The translations under genes and the position numbers were made by a program. Shown here piece by piece: positions 12,284-22,979 of a stretch of DNA of 64,000 nucleotides. The notes under the pieces are model-generated. The model searched no databases, was not told where the DNA came from, and saw nothing but the letters and a program-made list of their open reading frames with translations. The DNA is from Castor canadensis (taxonomy: Eukaryota; Chordata; Mammalia; Rodentia; Castoridae), in NCBI RefSeq assembly GCF_047511655.1, contig NC_133393.1, positions 67,001 to 131,000 on the forward strand, read 5' to 3'. Every line of letters starts with the position of its first letter. Position 1 is the stretch's first letter.

Positions 12284-14406
12284 TCACCTTTTGCTCTTGG
12301 CTCTGTCAGTGTGGTCCCTGTCTTTGTGGTACCTGTCCCTGTCCTTCTCTCCTTCTCGGTGTTTACTCTTCTCACGTTCTTTGTCTTTCTCATGCTCTTC
12401 ACTTTTGGCTTTGTCTGTCTTCTTGTCTGCACTCCTACTGTCTCTACTGGCCTTGCCGTCTGCACCTCTGTCACTGTGTGATAACCGTGCCCTTTCTTTA
12501 TCTTTGTGCCCTTCCTCCCTGCCTTTCCTGTCTCTGTCTTTGTCTTGGCTTCTGTCTCTGCGTCTGTGCCTTTCTGATTCTTGCTCCCATTCCTTTTCGT
12601 GTCGCTCTCTCCTCACATGCTGTGAATCACTGTAAAATCTCTGGCGGTCCCCCTTACCCCTATTAAAAGGCCTGTCCAGTTGTTGTTGGTCTTGCCTACC
12701 CCAAGGGTCACTATGGCGCCTTTCTGGTCTCCGAATGTCTTTAACTTGGTAAAAATTTTGTGGGCCTATAAACCTTGATGCTTGTGAAAGTGGACCCATC
12801 ATACGCTGTGGTTGGCCTGGGAGATGAACAACAGGTGGCCAGGGAACCATAGGATTCTGGGCAAAGCCAAACCCTGGAGGGGGAAGTAATGGAGGTGGCA
12901 AATGTGGTGGAAATCCAAACATGCTTTGTGGAGGAAAATTAGGAGGCCCTGGAAATGGAAACCCAGGAGGGTTTGACTTGAGGTGCTGAAGGCTGGGCTG
13001 CTGTGGCCGCAGAGGTGGAAAGTTTGCACTTGCTCTGGGGCTGGTGCTTCTAGAGGTAAAATTGATGCTTTTAGAAGGAAATTCTGATTGGCATGTATTT
13101 CCAACCTCAAAATGGGATGTTGTTGCAGCCACTCCTCTTCTAAATGGGTGCACAGTTTCAATATTTTGCGTTAAAATATCTTCCTGTAAAGGTTTTGCTT
13201 GTTCTGTTTGACAAGAAGAATTTAAGTTTTCTACTGATGATGAGTTCTGTGCAACCTTTGAATTATCATTCTGCTGAATACATGAATTTTTCTCTACAGA
13301 AGACAAGTTTTCCTCTGCATTGATTTGCTCTGGTAAGTGCTCTGGTAAGTTATGTGATAGACCAGGCAGGCTCTGTTTCTCTCCATTCCGACAACTATCT
13401 CCATCTTTGCTTTCTGAAGCAGTTATCTGCTGACTTCGTCCTGCTGCTTGCCTTGGATCCCTTTTCAGGTTGATAAACTGTGGGGATCTTGTTGTATTCA
13501 CAAGATTTTCATTACAATTCATGTTGCTGTCTATGTTTCCTCTTCCTACATTAGGCCTGCATGGAGAATTGCCTGATGTCCGATTATCTTGCACATTACT
13601 CTCTTGATCTTGCAGCAGCTGTCTTTTTAATGTTTTCTCTTTATTCTCTCCAGTTTCCTCTTGTTTTGACTGAATTGATAAATTTGTTAAGAATGCTTCT
13701 GTTGAAACATCTGGTGGCTTACCTCTGAGACTAAGACTTGTCAAAGGACCTGGAGAGGTAGAAGATGATCCCACTAATGGAGTTTCTTCTACTGCTGAGT
13801 TACCCGTAGATTCTGAAAGATTATATGCTTTAACTTTCACCTCCTGGGCTTCACCATCAGTTACTTCCACCTTATCTATCGTCTCTGCTTTGGGGTTGGT
13901 TTGCTCACTTATAAATGGAATCTCTTTAAGAATGTTTTGTTCTATCATTGGCTGAGCCTGCTCATACACTTGACCAGTGGTGCCCAAAAGGCTTTGAAGT
14001 ATATCATCCACAGGAAGAGGTTTATTTGCTAATTCCAGAGTAGATGGCTGATTTTCCCAGCCAATTAAAACCCCAGGAAGGAATCTTAAAGGTTTTGGTG
14101 GCTCTTGTTTAGTGACTTCCATTAAAGGTTCAATTGCTGTTGGAAGGTCTTCCTGAAGAGGCTGCTGGGGCTTATTTCTCTGCTTGTGTAATACAGTTGT
14201 AAAGGAATTAAAAAAATCATTTTCTTCCTCTGGTGCTTCATCTGTAGAGGATTCTACTTTGCTTTTTTTGTCAGGTGGCAAGGCTATCGGTACACTTTCA
14301 GAAGCCTCAGCTGCATGACTTGTGACAGCACTAGCACCATGCTGCCGCTTCAACTTCTGACGAATGATTAAGCCCAATAAAAGATTAGGTCTGTGCAGTT
14401 CAAGCC
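12284..14406 (-). CDS. PHF3: PHF3 terminal coding exon c14 (end of SPOC, Pro-rich and RD/KE-rich tail, stop)
   Basis: This 2,123-bp exon encodes 706 residues and ends in TGA at 12284-12286. It begins GLELHRPNLLLGLIIRQKLK, which closes the SPOC fold. A polar region follows that includes NDFFNSFTTVLHKQRNKPQ, FLPGVLIGWENQP and NKPLPVDDILQSLLGTTGQ. Next is a proline-rich block (about 12820-12990), which includes GFPPHLPPPLLPPPGFGF. Last comes a highly charged tail of RD, KE and RER repeats (about 12284-12700). Such tails occur in splicing and transcription factors and are probably disordered. The acceptor is ttttatacag before GGCTTGAA. Long frames on the opposite strand near 12121-12666 are shadows of this biased code. 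Confidence 0.98.
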
Positions 14407-14622
14407 CTGTATAAAATAAAAACATCAACAGTCATTTCCAATCATTACTTAAAAGGGTAAAATTCTGCATCTAGTTTATTACAAGCTACTAACTGGGTGC
14501 CTAGCCCTGTTGAGCCATCTCTAGGGGCTGGGATCCTAAGAAAGAAAACAGCTATTCTTTTCACTCTGGTCCCACCATCCACTTTACTTCAGTCTTATTC
14601 CATTACTAAAATGTATACCTAC
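14407..14622 (-). other. PHF3 intron between c13 and c14
   Basis: A short 216-bp intron of AT-rich unique sequence. I see no repeat. Confidence 0.85.
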
Positions 14623-14818
14623 CAGGTCCATCAAAAGGCACAAGAGGGTGTGGAATTTTATCTGCAGCACCCAAAGGAATAAGGTACATATCTTTAACCT
14701 GCTTCATGTTGTTAGCAGCTACTCCATAGCGCTTTCTGCTGCTGAAGTATGCAAACAGCAAAGTGTAAGAAATTTGATCTTCTTCAGTCACTGGTGTGAA
14801 GCGAACCACACAAATTTC
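14623..14818 (-). CDS. PHF3: PHF3 coding exon c13 (SPOC domain, C-terminal half)
   Basis: This exon encodes 65 residues: EICVVRFTPVTEEDQISYTL, then LFAYFSSRKRYGVAANNMKQ and VKDMYLIPLGAADKIPHPLV. These are the later strands of SPOC, including the Y-L-I-P-L-G strand. The basic SSRKRYG turn is visible. The acceptor is attcttgaatag before GAAATTTG. The donor is GATGGACCTG followed by gtaggt, and the last G completes a glycine codon with the final exon. Confidence 0.97.
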
Positions 14819-15177
14819 CTATTCAAGAAAATGACAAATAGTTGTTTAAAAATAATATTTCTCAATTAGTAGTAATCTATTGAATTCTATGATTGTCAAC
14901 ATTTGGTAATACAACTGAAATATAGAACAGAGTATTAAAAGCAAACAACTCCTAGAAAGAGCTCTGCTGATCCATTGATGGGTTTATCAAAAGGCTTTCC
15001 AACATGACTAATGAATTTGTTCAAGATGATACAAATTTTCAGAGGCAGAGATGATACTGAAACCCAAAATTTTTTACATCCTGGTTTCCAATGCTACACC
15101 AGCTGGAAATCTACCTAGATTCTTGTCACACTGTGAACTAAACTAATAGTACCCAACACCACCACCCCACTATGAAC

Positions 15178-15233
15178 TTACAGAGTAGTCCCCCTTCTCT
15201 GTGAGGAGTATGTTCCATGGATCTTTGAAACTG

Positions 15234-15268
<35 letters not shown>

Positions 15269-15340
15269 GTTTTTCTGTATGTACATACCTATGAATAAAC
15301 TGAGGGTTATGTGACAATCAGTGACATACCATGTCAGCCC
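15178..15340. mobile_element. Tigger/MER2-like DNA transposon fragment
   Basis: It starts with agtagtcccccttctctgtg, resembling the terminal repeat of Tigger-group elements, and continues with a '..ttgaaactgca..' segment and a '..catacctatgaataa..' segment typical of those MITEs. It is interrupted by an AT microsatellite. Confidence 0.5.
15237..15264. repeat. (AT)n microsatellite
   Basis: About 14 uninterrupted AT units. Confidence 0.95.
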
Positions 15341-15884
15341 AACCTGAAAACCAAGATGGCTACAGAACGACTAATAGGCGGGTGGTATACACAGCATATG
15401 AACTGGATACACTGGACAAAAGGGATGACTCACACTCTGGTGGACAGAATAGGATAGAGTCAGAATAGGATGGAGTCATCATGCTTCTCAGACAACACAC
15501 AAGAACGAACTTAGGAATTATCTCTGGAATTTTCCATTTAATGTTTTCATATTGCAGTTGACTGTAGGTCAGTGTAACTATGAGTAAGAGAGGACTAATA
15601 TATGCACACAGACACACAAACCTGATAATGTGCTTTATAGTGAATGGATTTAGAATAAGTGGATGGATGAAAAGATTTCAAATACACGGATCACACATTT
15701 TATAGCCATTTGGCTAACTCAGGTACTGTGTACAGTCAAGATGGGGAGGTCAAATTTTTACAGAGCCTAAAAATGACACAACCTGTGAATGAGCTGAATT
15801 GGGACTCTACCTCTTGTGGAAGGTTGATCCCTATCTAATCTGCTTAATTTTAGTTCCCCCCCCCCAAAAAAAATCATTGTACAC

Positions 15885-16203
15885 ATTCAGGCTGCACCCC
15901 TAATCTGAAAATTCAAAACCTGAAATATTCCAAAATTTGAAATTATGAATGACATGTGGAAAATTCAACACCTAACTACATGTAACAGGTTGCAGTCAAA
16001 ATAAAAGCATCCTGAAAACACTGTATAGAATAACCTTCAGGCTGGATGTCTAAAGCATAAATGAATTTCATGTTTAGACTTTGTTCCTACTCTCAAGATA
16101 TATCATTTTGTTTATGCAAATATTTGAACACTCAAAAAATCCAAACTCTAAAATACTTCTAGTCCCAAGTGTTGTGGAAAGGGATACTCGACCTGTATAG
16201 ATT
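15885..16203 (-). mobile_element. Tigger-type MITE with terminal inverted repeats
   Basis: The left end caggctgcacccctaatctg and the right end ggatactcgacctgta are imperfect inverted copies. The interior (ccaaaatttgaaatt, and the mirrored ccaaactctaaaatac) fits the known mammalian MITE whose ends begin caggttgagtatccc. Confidence 0.6.
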
Positions 16204-16744
16204 AAAACTGTCCTACTGCTGGCACACTGTAAAGTGTTAGGTAGTAATATATATGGGTAGATTTCACAGTGATTACCAGTGTTCAAAAATAATACTTCCT
16301 GCTTTATTACCAGGAGAAAGTGACAGAAAATAAGTAACTTTTTATATTGCCTCAATGTTTACTTGTATTCTAATATGGTATCGATGTAAATCCTAGAATT
16401 TATATGAGAGGAAAAAAATAATGTTTTCCATTTTGGATCACTCCAAAGAAAACTGAGAAACTTCTAGAGCTACTCCTGTGTAGTTCTACGAGTTTAAAAA
16501 TAATAGAAATACAGAGAAAAGGGAGGAAGAGAAATATTACTGTGACAAAGGTCACTCATGACCTGCTAGTATCTACCTCCTTATTTCCTCCTCTTACTAA
16601 TGAGGCCCTAACTTCTAGCAGACACCTGGCCACCCAATATAGATTTCCCAGCTCTCTCATAGCTATGTATAGCTGTACAACTAAGTTCTTGTAACTTAAG
16701 TGAAAGGAAATAAAGTGATGATGCAATTTTGTGGGTCAACTCAA

Positions 16745-17835
16745 CAGGCATTTATTCCCATTTGGTGCTCAAGTCTGATGAAGACAACACTGTGGGAAAA
16801 ATATAATACGAAGAAAAGAAGCAGCTTAGAGAGGTGAGCTTTCTCTCACTCCTGTTACTACTGAACTGAACTGGGCCTAACTGGGGGCAACAGGAGATGC
16901 AGAAAGGACAAAGGATAGACAGACAGACATGCAGAAAGTTGGGATCAGGTGTGCCGGGCACTTGGATGGAGATGCACAATACTCTCATTGCTTCTTTTCT
17001 CTAATAACTCTTCTTTTACTTCACTTCTTTTCTCCATTATTCTCTTCTCTATTCTTTAAGGTCTTACTCCTTTACAATTCTTTAAAACCTTGCTTCTAGA
17101 GTCTTCTTTTCCATTCTTTAAAGTCTCTTTCCTTAGACTCACACTGTCCCATGTTTTCTTAGCTTTTCTTTAGCATAGTCTCTCTTAAAAGTGCCTTCAG
17201 ACTTGCACTATCCCATCAGACTTGCACCATCCCATGTTCTCTCTTTAGATTTCTTAAAGCCTCAGTGCTCAGACTTGCAAACAACAATAGCCACATCTAA
17301 AAACTGCATATGCATAACTCTTATTAAAATCTTGGTCCTTAGACTTGCACTATCCCATGTTCTCTTTAGCTTTTCTTTAGCTTACCTTTTCTAAAACCTA
17401 TGTATAAAGTTCTTGGCGTAGACTTGCACTATCCTATGTTCTCTCTTTAGCTTTCTTAAAGTCTCAGTCCTCAGACTTGCAGACAAACAACAGCAGCCGC
17501 ATCATTCAGCAGCAGTCCCCTCACAAGCTGCCAACCAATTCTATCAACCCCTCTTCAGCAACTCCCCTTCAGCAATTCTTTTCCCTTCAGCAATCCTCCC
17601 TCCAGCAATTTCCCTTCAGCCAAAATCTCCCCCATCCAAAAGCCTCCCATCCTCCTTCAGTGAATCTTTTATATCCAGTGGTAAAGAGGTGGAGCAATGG
17701 TTCTCAGGGAGGGGCGTGACATTGTAAAAGAAGAAACCTGCATTAAACAACTTAGGAAAAGCAGCTGAGTTGCATCTCGCTTTCTTTCGTCTTCTGTGGC
17801 TGGGGCTGTGTTGAACTCAGCCTGCAGAATATTGA
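16745..17835 (-). mobile_element. LTR-like block (putative endogenous retrovirus solo LTR) with internal tandem repeat
   Basis: Read on the minus strand, this block shows a GC-box-like cacgcccctccc (17707-17720), a TATA-like gatataaaag (17666-17676), a purine-rich section made of repeats, and AATAAA at 16751-16756. That order is what a retroviral LTR has as U3, R and U5. I found no internal retroviral genes beside it, so a solo LTR is the simplest reading. I could not define TG...CA ends or a target duplication, so the boundaries are approximate. It may instead be an unclassified repeat. Confidence 0.4.
17199..17510. repeat. Degenerate tandem repeat, about 202-bp period with a shorter sub-motif
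   Basis: The motif agacttgca begins at 17199, 17218, 17271, 17341 and 17420, and a shortened form at 17473. The pairs 17218/17420 and 17271/17473 are each 202 bases apart and are embedded in similar flanks (catgttctctctttag, then cttaaag, then ctcag). Confidence 0.75.
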
Positions 17836-18287
17836 GTACAATGTGCTTATGTCCTCATAGGCTTCTCCTACTCCGCTCCCACAGCTTAGGTCCTAAATGA
17901 TCCCATAAAAACAGAGCCACCTAACCACCCTGAACAAAACTTCTGTACTGTTTGAGTCACTATATTTTACAGTTTGTTGCTAAAAGCATAGATATGCCCT
18001 AACAAAAGCAAATGTCTATAACTGAAGCAATGCTTAACTCCAAGGTGAATTTCTTCCAAAATGGACAGAAGCCACAGAGGAATAATACCAGAACGCAGAA
18101 AATAAAAGTGAACACTGGGCTATTTTTATCAATGGCTTTATCTCCACTTTGCAAGGTGTGTTAGGCACATTAAAAATGGGTAATGGCTCCCTTCCCTGGG
18201 AGGCCTTGCATCCTTGCATAAGAACTCTGAGTAGTTTCATTCTATAAACAGTTTCCCATGCAGTATTGGGTAAGAATTTTTCCTCAC

Positions 18288-18377
18288 CTTGGTTCCTGAG
18301 GCTTTTATTTTTTCCACATAATCCCAAACTGTCTGAGGCGATATCCTGCCACCTACTTGAATACTGTCTGGTAGATC
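18288..18377 (-). CDS. PHF3: PHF3 coding exon c12 (SPOC domain, middle)
   Basis: This 90-bp exon encodes exactly 30 residues, DLPDSIQVGGRISPQTVWDY followed by VEKIKASGTK. It is the second block of SPOC, with the conserved I-x-V-G-G-R-I motif. Arginine in this block is one of the basic residues that contact the phosphorylated polymerase tail in PHF3. The acceptor is tttaccatag before GATCTACC, and the donor is AACCAAG followed by gtgagg. Confidence 0.96.
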
Positions 18378-19027
18378 CTATGGTAAAAAAATGAAAGTGA
18401 TCCAATACATTCAGACTATCTTTATTATAATATTCATACTTCATACAAATACATCAATTAAATTCATACAAATTTATATAACCATATATAAAATCAATTA
18501 CGAACATTCCTACAGCTTCTTATTTCTTATGAACAGTACATAAACAGCTTCTTCCTATTTCCTCAGGCATAAAATCAACCAAGATCACTGTAACAATTTT
18601 GGTTACTCGACGGCCAGCTAGCTATCAACTTTAACTCCAGTCTGCACCACATTCACAGGAGAGGCAGATAAGAACCAGTCCTAAAACACAAGCCATGGGG
18701 ACTAGAAGAATGCTTAACAATTAAAGTCTTCCTGATGGGCTAACACTGAAAACTAAAAGTATGTCCATCTTTTATGTAAGTCTATATTTAAAAACACGCT
18801 TGGATATCTATGCAGACATACCTGCTGATTATAATTCTCTGACAGTGGAAAGAGAAGAAAATGTAGTCTAAAACTTTTTCAGACTACAGTTTTCTGCAAT
18901 TCTGGAAACCACTTATGAATTCATAATTCCACTAACTGAGCTAAGGACCATTATTAGTAAATGTTTTTATTATTAACTCTATGTCCCTTGCCACCCCAGA
19001 CATGGAGGGCAAAAAAGCTCACAGTAC
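18378..19027 (-). other. PHF3 intron between c11 and c12
   Basis: A 650-bp AT-rich intron in which I see no recognisable repeat or second gene. Confidence 0.8.
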
Positions 19028-19175
19028 CTCTGTCAAGTACTCAGGAGAGCCCGATACTGGGTAGGCTTTGGTGACAAATTTTGCCACAGATGGCATGTTG
19101 ATAAAACCTTTCCAGATGAAGTTTAATCGTGCCAAGAAGGTAGACTCAACTTCAACAGTCCCAGGCATCTCTGGT
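19028..19175 (-). CDS. PHF3: PHF3 coding exon c11 (SPOC domain, start)
   Basis: This exon encodes 49 residues plus a split arginine. After PEMPGTVEVESTFLARLNFI come WKGFINMPSVAKFVTKAYPV and SGSPEYLTE. The W-K-G-x-I-N-M and the F-x-x-x-A-x-P-V blocks are the first strands of a SPOC domain. In PHF3 this domain is known to bind the Ser2-phosphorylated polymerase II tail through basic patches. The acceptor is actttctag before ACCAGAG, and the donor is TTGACAGAG followed by gtactg. Confidence 0.96.
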
Positions 19176-19622
19176 CTAGAAAGTGACATTACAAAGTTAG
19201 CACCTAAAGAGCCACAAGTAAATCTATTCTACTTGGTCATCAGTTACTACTATGTTAGCACATAAAGAAGGCCACTGATAAAACAGTCAGTCTACATTCT
19301 TTACTTTATAAAGTTACATTCACATTTACATGGTCATGTTTTACCAAGTACCCTTCTGGGCTGGCTTGGGTAGCTTAAGGTCCAGAGAAGTGCAAGCAAT
19401 TTTTCTTTAAAAATTGGGATAAGCATAATTAGAGTTTTAAGTCATTTCCCCACACACCCAAATGTGACTAATCACTCAAAATAAACTTTCAGTCTTATTC
19501 TTTTACCTCAATTAGAAAAAGTTCCTAAGAAATGTCATTTTCTTTTTTTTTTCAAGACTTCCAAATACAATTTAGCAAAAATCTATATAATGATTACTAC
19601 AGAAATCGTAACAGAAAACTAC
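19176..19622 (-). other. PHF3 intron between c10 and c11
   Basis: A 447-bp intron of unique AT-rich sequence with short T-runs. Nothing else is seen. Confidence 0.8.
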
Positions 19623-19818
19623 CGTGGTGCAGGAGAGAATGCTGACTTTGGAGATTCTTGTTTGTCCTCTTCAAAGAATTCAGAAGCCAAAATATTTGAA
19701 GTTGAAGACAATGCATCTGCTATGCTTTCTGCTTCATTGTCTGAGTGCTTACGAGCTACCCCAACAACAACCTTCACTTTTTTTGGAGAAAGATCATCTA
19801 TAGGTGGTGCCATTCGCC
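19623..19818 (-). CDS. PHF3: PHF3 coding exon c10 (linker before SPOC)
   Basis: This exon encodes about 65 residues, beginning GRMAPPIDDLSPKKVKVVVG and including VARKHSDNEAESIADAL, then an acidic FFEEDKQESPK segment and SPAPR. It has a high content of S/T-P and acidic residues and is probably disordered, leading into SPOC. The acceptor is ctttag before GGCGAATG. The donor is GCACCACG followed by gtagttt. It follows the longest intron in the window (11.5 kb), which is full of LINE-1. Confidence 0.95.
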
Positions 19819-20630
19819 CTAAAGCCAGAAGACACCAAAATAAAGCATTGCTGTTAACTGCAATTTTTATAACTTGACCCAGTTTTCCTTTCTACAGTTA
19901 TTTAATTTTCCTGGTTCAGTTCTTGAGTAGCCACACACTTCCTGGGGTAGTATCTACCATCATTTCTTATGAGTGATATTATGTCTAAACTTAAGAATCA
20001 ACAGGGAATTACCAGTGTTCTCCCCACCCTCAATCCTCTTCCAAATATAGAAACCTAACCTAACCTGGAATGCAATTCACAGCACACTGTACAGAGTTCT
20101 ATCCACATTTCATTTTACAAATATCACTTCCTAAATGTAAACCATAACAAGAGTTAACATGGACTCCATGGTATAATTCCTTTCTCACTTATGTGAAAAA
20201 TTAGGAAAGGGGTGTTAAGCAACAGACAAGCTAAAATGAAAATGTTGTGACAAGAATCTAATATAGGACTGTGATTCCCTGACAGACTTTTACCTAAAGT
20301 ACACCAAAATCCAATAGTACTGAGAAACAGCTTAAAGAACTCAGTAAAACGTATCTGTATTCTACTTAGTTGTGCTACACATAGCAGCAGCTCATAATTA
20401 CATATGCGTAGTACAATGCTACTTAGTTACTAGAACATAAAAACATCAATAAAGTTTAGAAAATGAATTAGTTTTGGACAGTAGCATCCAGAAGGAAAAA
20501 GAAAGCCACTCAAATTTTCTGAAAGTCAGTCAAGCCTAGTAGTATTTAACAAATGTTCTTGTGTACCACTGTTACATTTATGTGGCTATGTGTATATATG
20601 TTTGTGCTATTTTTATTTATTCGTTTGGTT

Positions 20631-20707
20631 AGTGGTACTGGAGTTTGAACTTGGGGCTTCATACTTGCTAGGCAGAGGCTCTACTGGTTAAGCCACACCT
20701 TCAGTCA
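20631..20707 (-). repeat. ID-like SINE fragment, minus
   Basis: The reverse ID segment ggtactggagtttgaacttg is followed by ttgctaggcagaggctctac and gccacacc. Confidence 0.75.
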
Positions 20708-20984
20708 ATATATATTTTTTGATATATATAAAGTTTCATAAAATCATCATCTTTTTAAGTGAAATTCACAGTGATATTTCCTATTCTTTAGATTCTGTTG
20801 GCTGTAAAATGCTGATCACTACTGATTAATTTCACAGCTACTACTGAGTCATAATCTGAAGACTGAAAAGCAATTGCTCTAAGATACTTGAAAATGTGAC
20901 CTCTAAATATCTGTTCAACCAATCATGTGCCCCTCCTCTTCTTGAATTCAGTTCATGTCATCACAAGTATCAAGAATGTTATTG

Positions 20985-21255
20985 CCATCACTGTTTGCAG
21001 GAACATTTCTCAACCTTCACATTTTGGCTTAAATGTCAATTCTTCAGCCAAATTCCCTGGAAACCCCAGTGTGGACTAGATCTTCTTGCCAAATACACTG
21101 ATAACAGCTGTACTTCCATAACTTATATAATCACTTGTCTTTACCATTAAACTGTAAGTTCCTCTTAAAAGTCTGGAAAACATCAAGATTTTTCACCACT
21201 ATATTCCCTTCACCCAGCAAAGTATCTGACAAAAAGAGCTTGATAATATTAAATG
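20985..21255 (+). mobile_element. LINE-2 fragment
   Basis: The segment order aattccctggaaaccc, then acttgtctttaccatt, aaactgtaagttcctc and ttgataatattaaatgaat resembles the 3' end of mammalian L2. Confidence 0.5.
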
Positions 21256-21568
21256 AATAATCAAGATAAGAATACAAAAGAAAAGATAATTACTAAGCAA
21301 AACATCCATAATAGCAAGCATAACACCGAAGGAGAACAAAGTCAGAGGACTAAGACTATCCAGCTCCAAAACCTACAACAAAGCTAATGTAATCAGAAGA
21401 ATAGGAAAATAGCTTAATGGAACAGAACATAGTCCAGAAATAGACTCACACAAATAGTCATAGTCAAATGATCTCTGACAAAAGAGCACAAGCAATACAA
21501 TGGAGCAAACAGTCTTTTCAACAAATGGTGCCAGAACTAGACATGCACATGACAAAAAATGAAATCTA

Positions 21569-21974
21569 TAGGGCTGGGGAAATGGTAGGGAGAGTAATAC
21601 AGAGGGTTAACTGCCTACAGTACAATGTATCCACAGGTGAAATACCATTGTGAAATCTCCTGAACAATGAACATGGACTTAAAAAATGAAGAATAAGGAC
21701 TATAAAACAGGTCCTGCTGGACAGTTGGAGGGGGGAGGACGAATACGGGGATAAAAGAGGGTGAGTATGGTCAATGTACTTTATATACTTATATGAAATA
21801 TTACAGCGAAACCTATTATTATCATTTTAAGGACTGGAGAGCAGGGTGAAGAAGAGAAAGGTGGGGCAAACCTAACCAAGGTACACTGCAAGTGAACATG
21901 AAAATGTCACAATGTCTCACCCCCTCCCCCGCCCCAGAAAACTACTATATGCTAATACAAATGTCTTTTAAAAA
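21569..21974 (+). mobile_element. L1 3'UTR-like insertion with 8-bp target duplication
   Basis: It is flanked by gaaatcta at 21561-21568 and 21975-21982, and removing the insert restores L1 continuity. It contains the same segments as the repeat at 4270-5030 (ggttaactgcc..tacaatgta, the G-rich ttggaggggggagg, ggtgagtatggtcaatgtac) and ends with cttttaaaaa. Confidence 0.75.
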
Positions 21975-22450
21975 GAAATCTAGACACAGACTTTCCAACC
22001 TATACAAAAGTTAATTCGAAATGGATCAGAGACCTAATTGAAAACTGCAAACTACAAAACTCATGGAAGACAACACAGGAGAGAAAACCAAAACGACGTT
22101 GGATATGGCAATGACTTTCTGGAGAAAACACCAAAGACATGATTCAGGAAAGCAATGATGATCCAAACTCCACCACAATTAAAATGTTCTGCTTTGCAAA
22201 AGACAATGTCAAGAGAATGAAAATGCAAGCCACAGGCTGGGAGCAAATATTTGTAAACACTTATCTGAAAAAGGACTAGTATCCAAAACCTATAAAGAAC
22301 TCTTAAAACTGAATGGTAAGAAAACAGACAACCTAATTAAAAAATGAGGAGAGAGCTGAACAGACTCCTCACCAAAGGAAATACACAACTGGCAAAGAAG
22401 CATATGAAAAGATTCTTATCATATAGCACTACAGAGTTGTAAATTAAAAC

Positions 22451-22770
22451 AAGCCAGGCACAGGGGTTCATGCCTGTAATCTTAGCTAACTTGGGAGGTG
22501 GAGACTGAGAAGATGCAGCTCAAGGCTAACCCCTGGCAAAAAGTTCACAAGACCCCATCCCAACCAATAGCTGGGTACAGTGGCTCACTCTTGTCATCCC
22601 AGGTATTCAGGATTGTGATTCAGGCGGTACCAACCATAAAGCAAGACCCTATCTCAAAAATAACCAAAGCAGAAAGGGCTGAAGGCATGGCTCAAGTGGC
22701 AGATCACCTGCTTAGTAAACACAAGGCACCGAGTTCAAACTTCAGTACCACAAAATAAAAACAAAAACCA
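22451..22770 (+). repeat. Composite SINE inside the old L1
   Basis: B1/Alu-like segments (gttcatgcctgtaatcttag, and then gtggctcactcttgtcatcc) are followed by the ID-like end (ggcatggctcaagtggcaga to gagttcaaacttcagtacca) and an A-rich tail. L1 sequence resumes directly after it. Confidence 0.85.
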
Positions 22771-22968
22771 AAGAGACATCACCACACACTGAAAACACCA
22801 AATACCAAAATCTTGCTTCATGCTAGTGAGAATGCAAAATGGTATGGCTGCTTAGAAAGACAGCTTGGTGGTTCCTTACAAAACTAAACATAGCAAATGT
22901 GTATTCTGGTATTTACTCAACAGAAATGAAAACTTATATTCACAGCAAAACTTTCATGTGAGAGAAAT

Positions 22969-22979
22969 CAAGATGGTGG
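22969..22979 (+). promoter_or_regulatory. YY1-like site at the L1 5' end
   Basis: CAAGATGGTGG lies within about 20 bases of the inferred L1 start. Human L1 carries a YY1 site with an AAGATGG core at the same place, where it guides start-site choice. This is by analogy only. Confidence 0.35.

Larger units (their letters stand above)
14819..18287 (-). other. PHF3 intron between c12 and c13, contents
   Basis: It holds two fossil DNA transposons (15178-15340 and 15885-16203), a TA repeat, a C10 run at 15856-15865 and an LTR-like block at 16745-17835. Nothing identifiable is seen in 14820-15175, 16210-16740 or 17840-18285. Confidence 0.7.
21380..22959 (+). mobile_element. Old LINE-1 ORF2 fragment, 5' part, interrupted
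   Basis: Degenerate L1 ORF2 sequence is recognisable from phrases such as agaacatagtccagaaatag, caacaaatggtgccagaac, agaaaaggactagtatcc and gcaaaatggtatggctg. It is broken at 21569-21974 by an L1 3'UTR-like copy, at 22451-22770 by a SINE, and at about 22960 by a younger L1. No usable reading frame remains. Confidence 0.8.

Noticed and set aside
12121-12666. 181-codon plus-strand open frame and several overlapping frames opposite the PHF3 tail
   Set aside because: It is the reverse of the RD/KE-rich coding tail of PHF3. The biased codons remove stops on the other strand. It yields a Leu/Ser/Cys-rich string without any recognised domain.
16745-17835. Intact endogenous retrovirus
   Set aside because: No gag, pol or env-like frames are found next to the LTR-like block, so at most a solo LTR remains.
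18034-18444. 136-codon minus-strand frame overlapping PHF3 exon c12
   Set aside because: It reads the exon in a different frame and crosses both splice sites. The true frame (30 residues of SPOC) fits the neighbours in phase.
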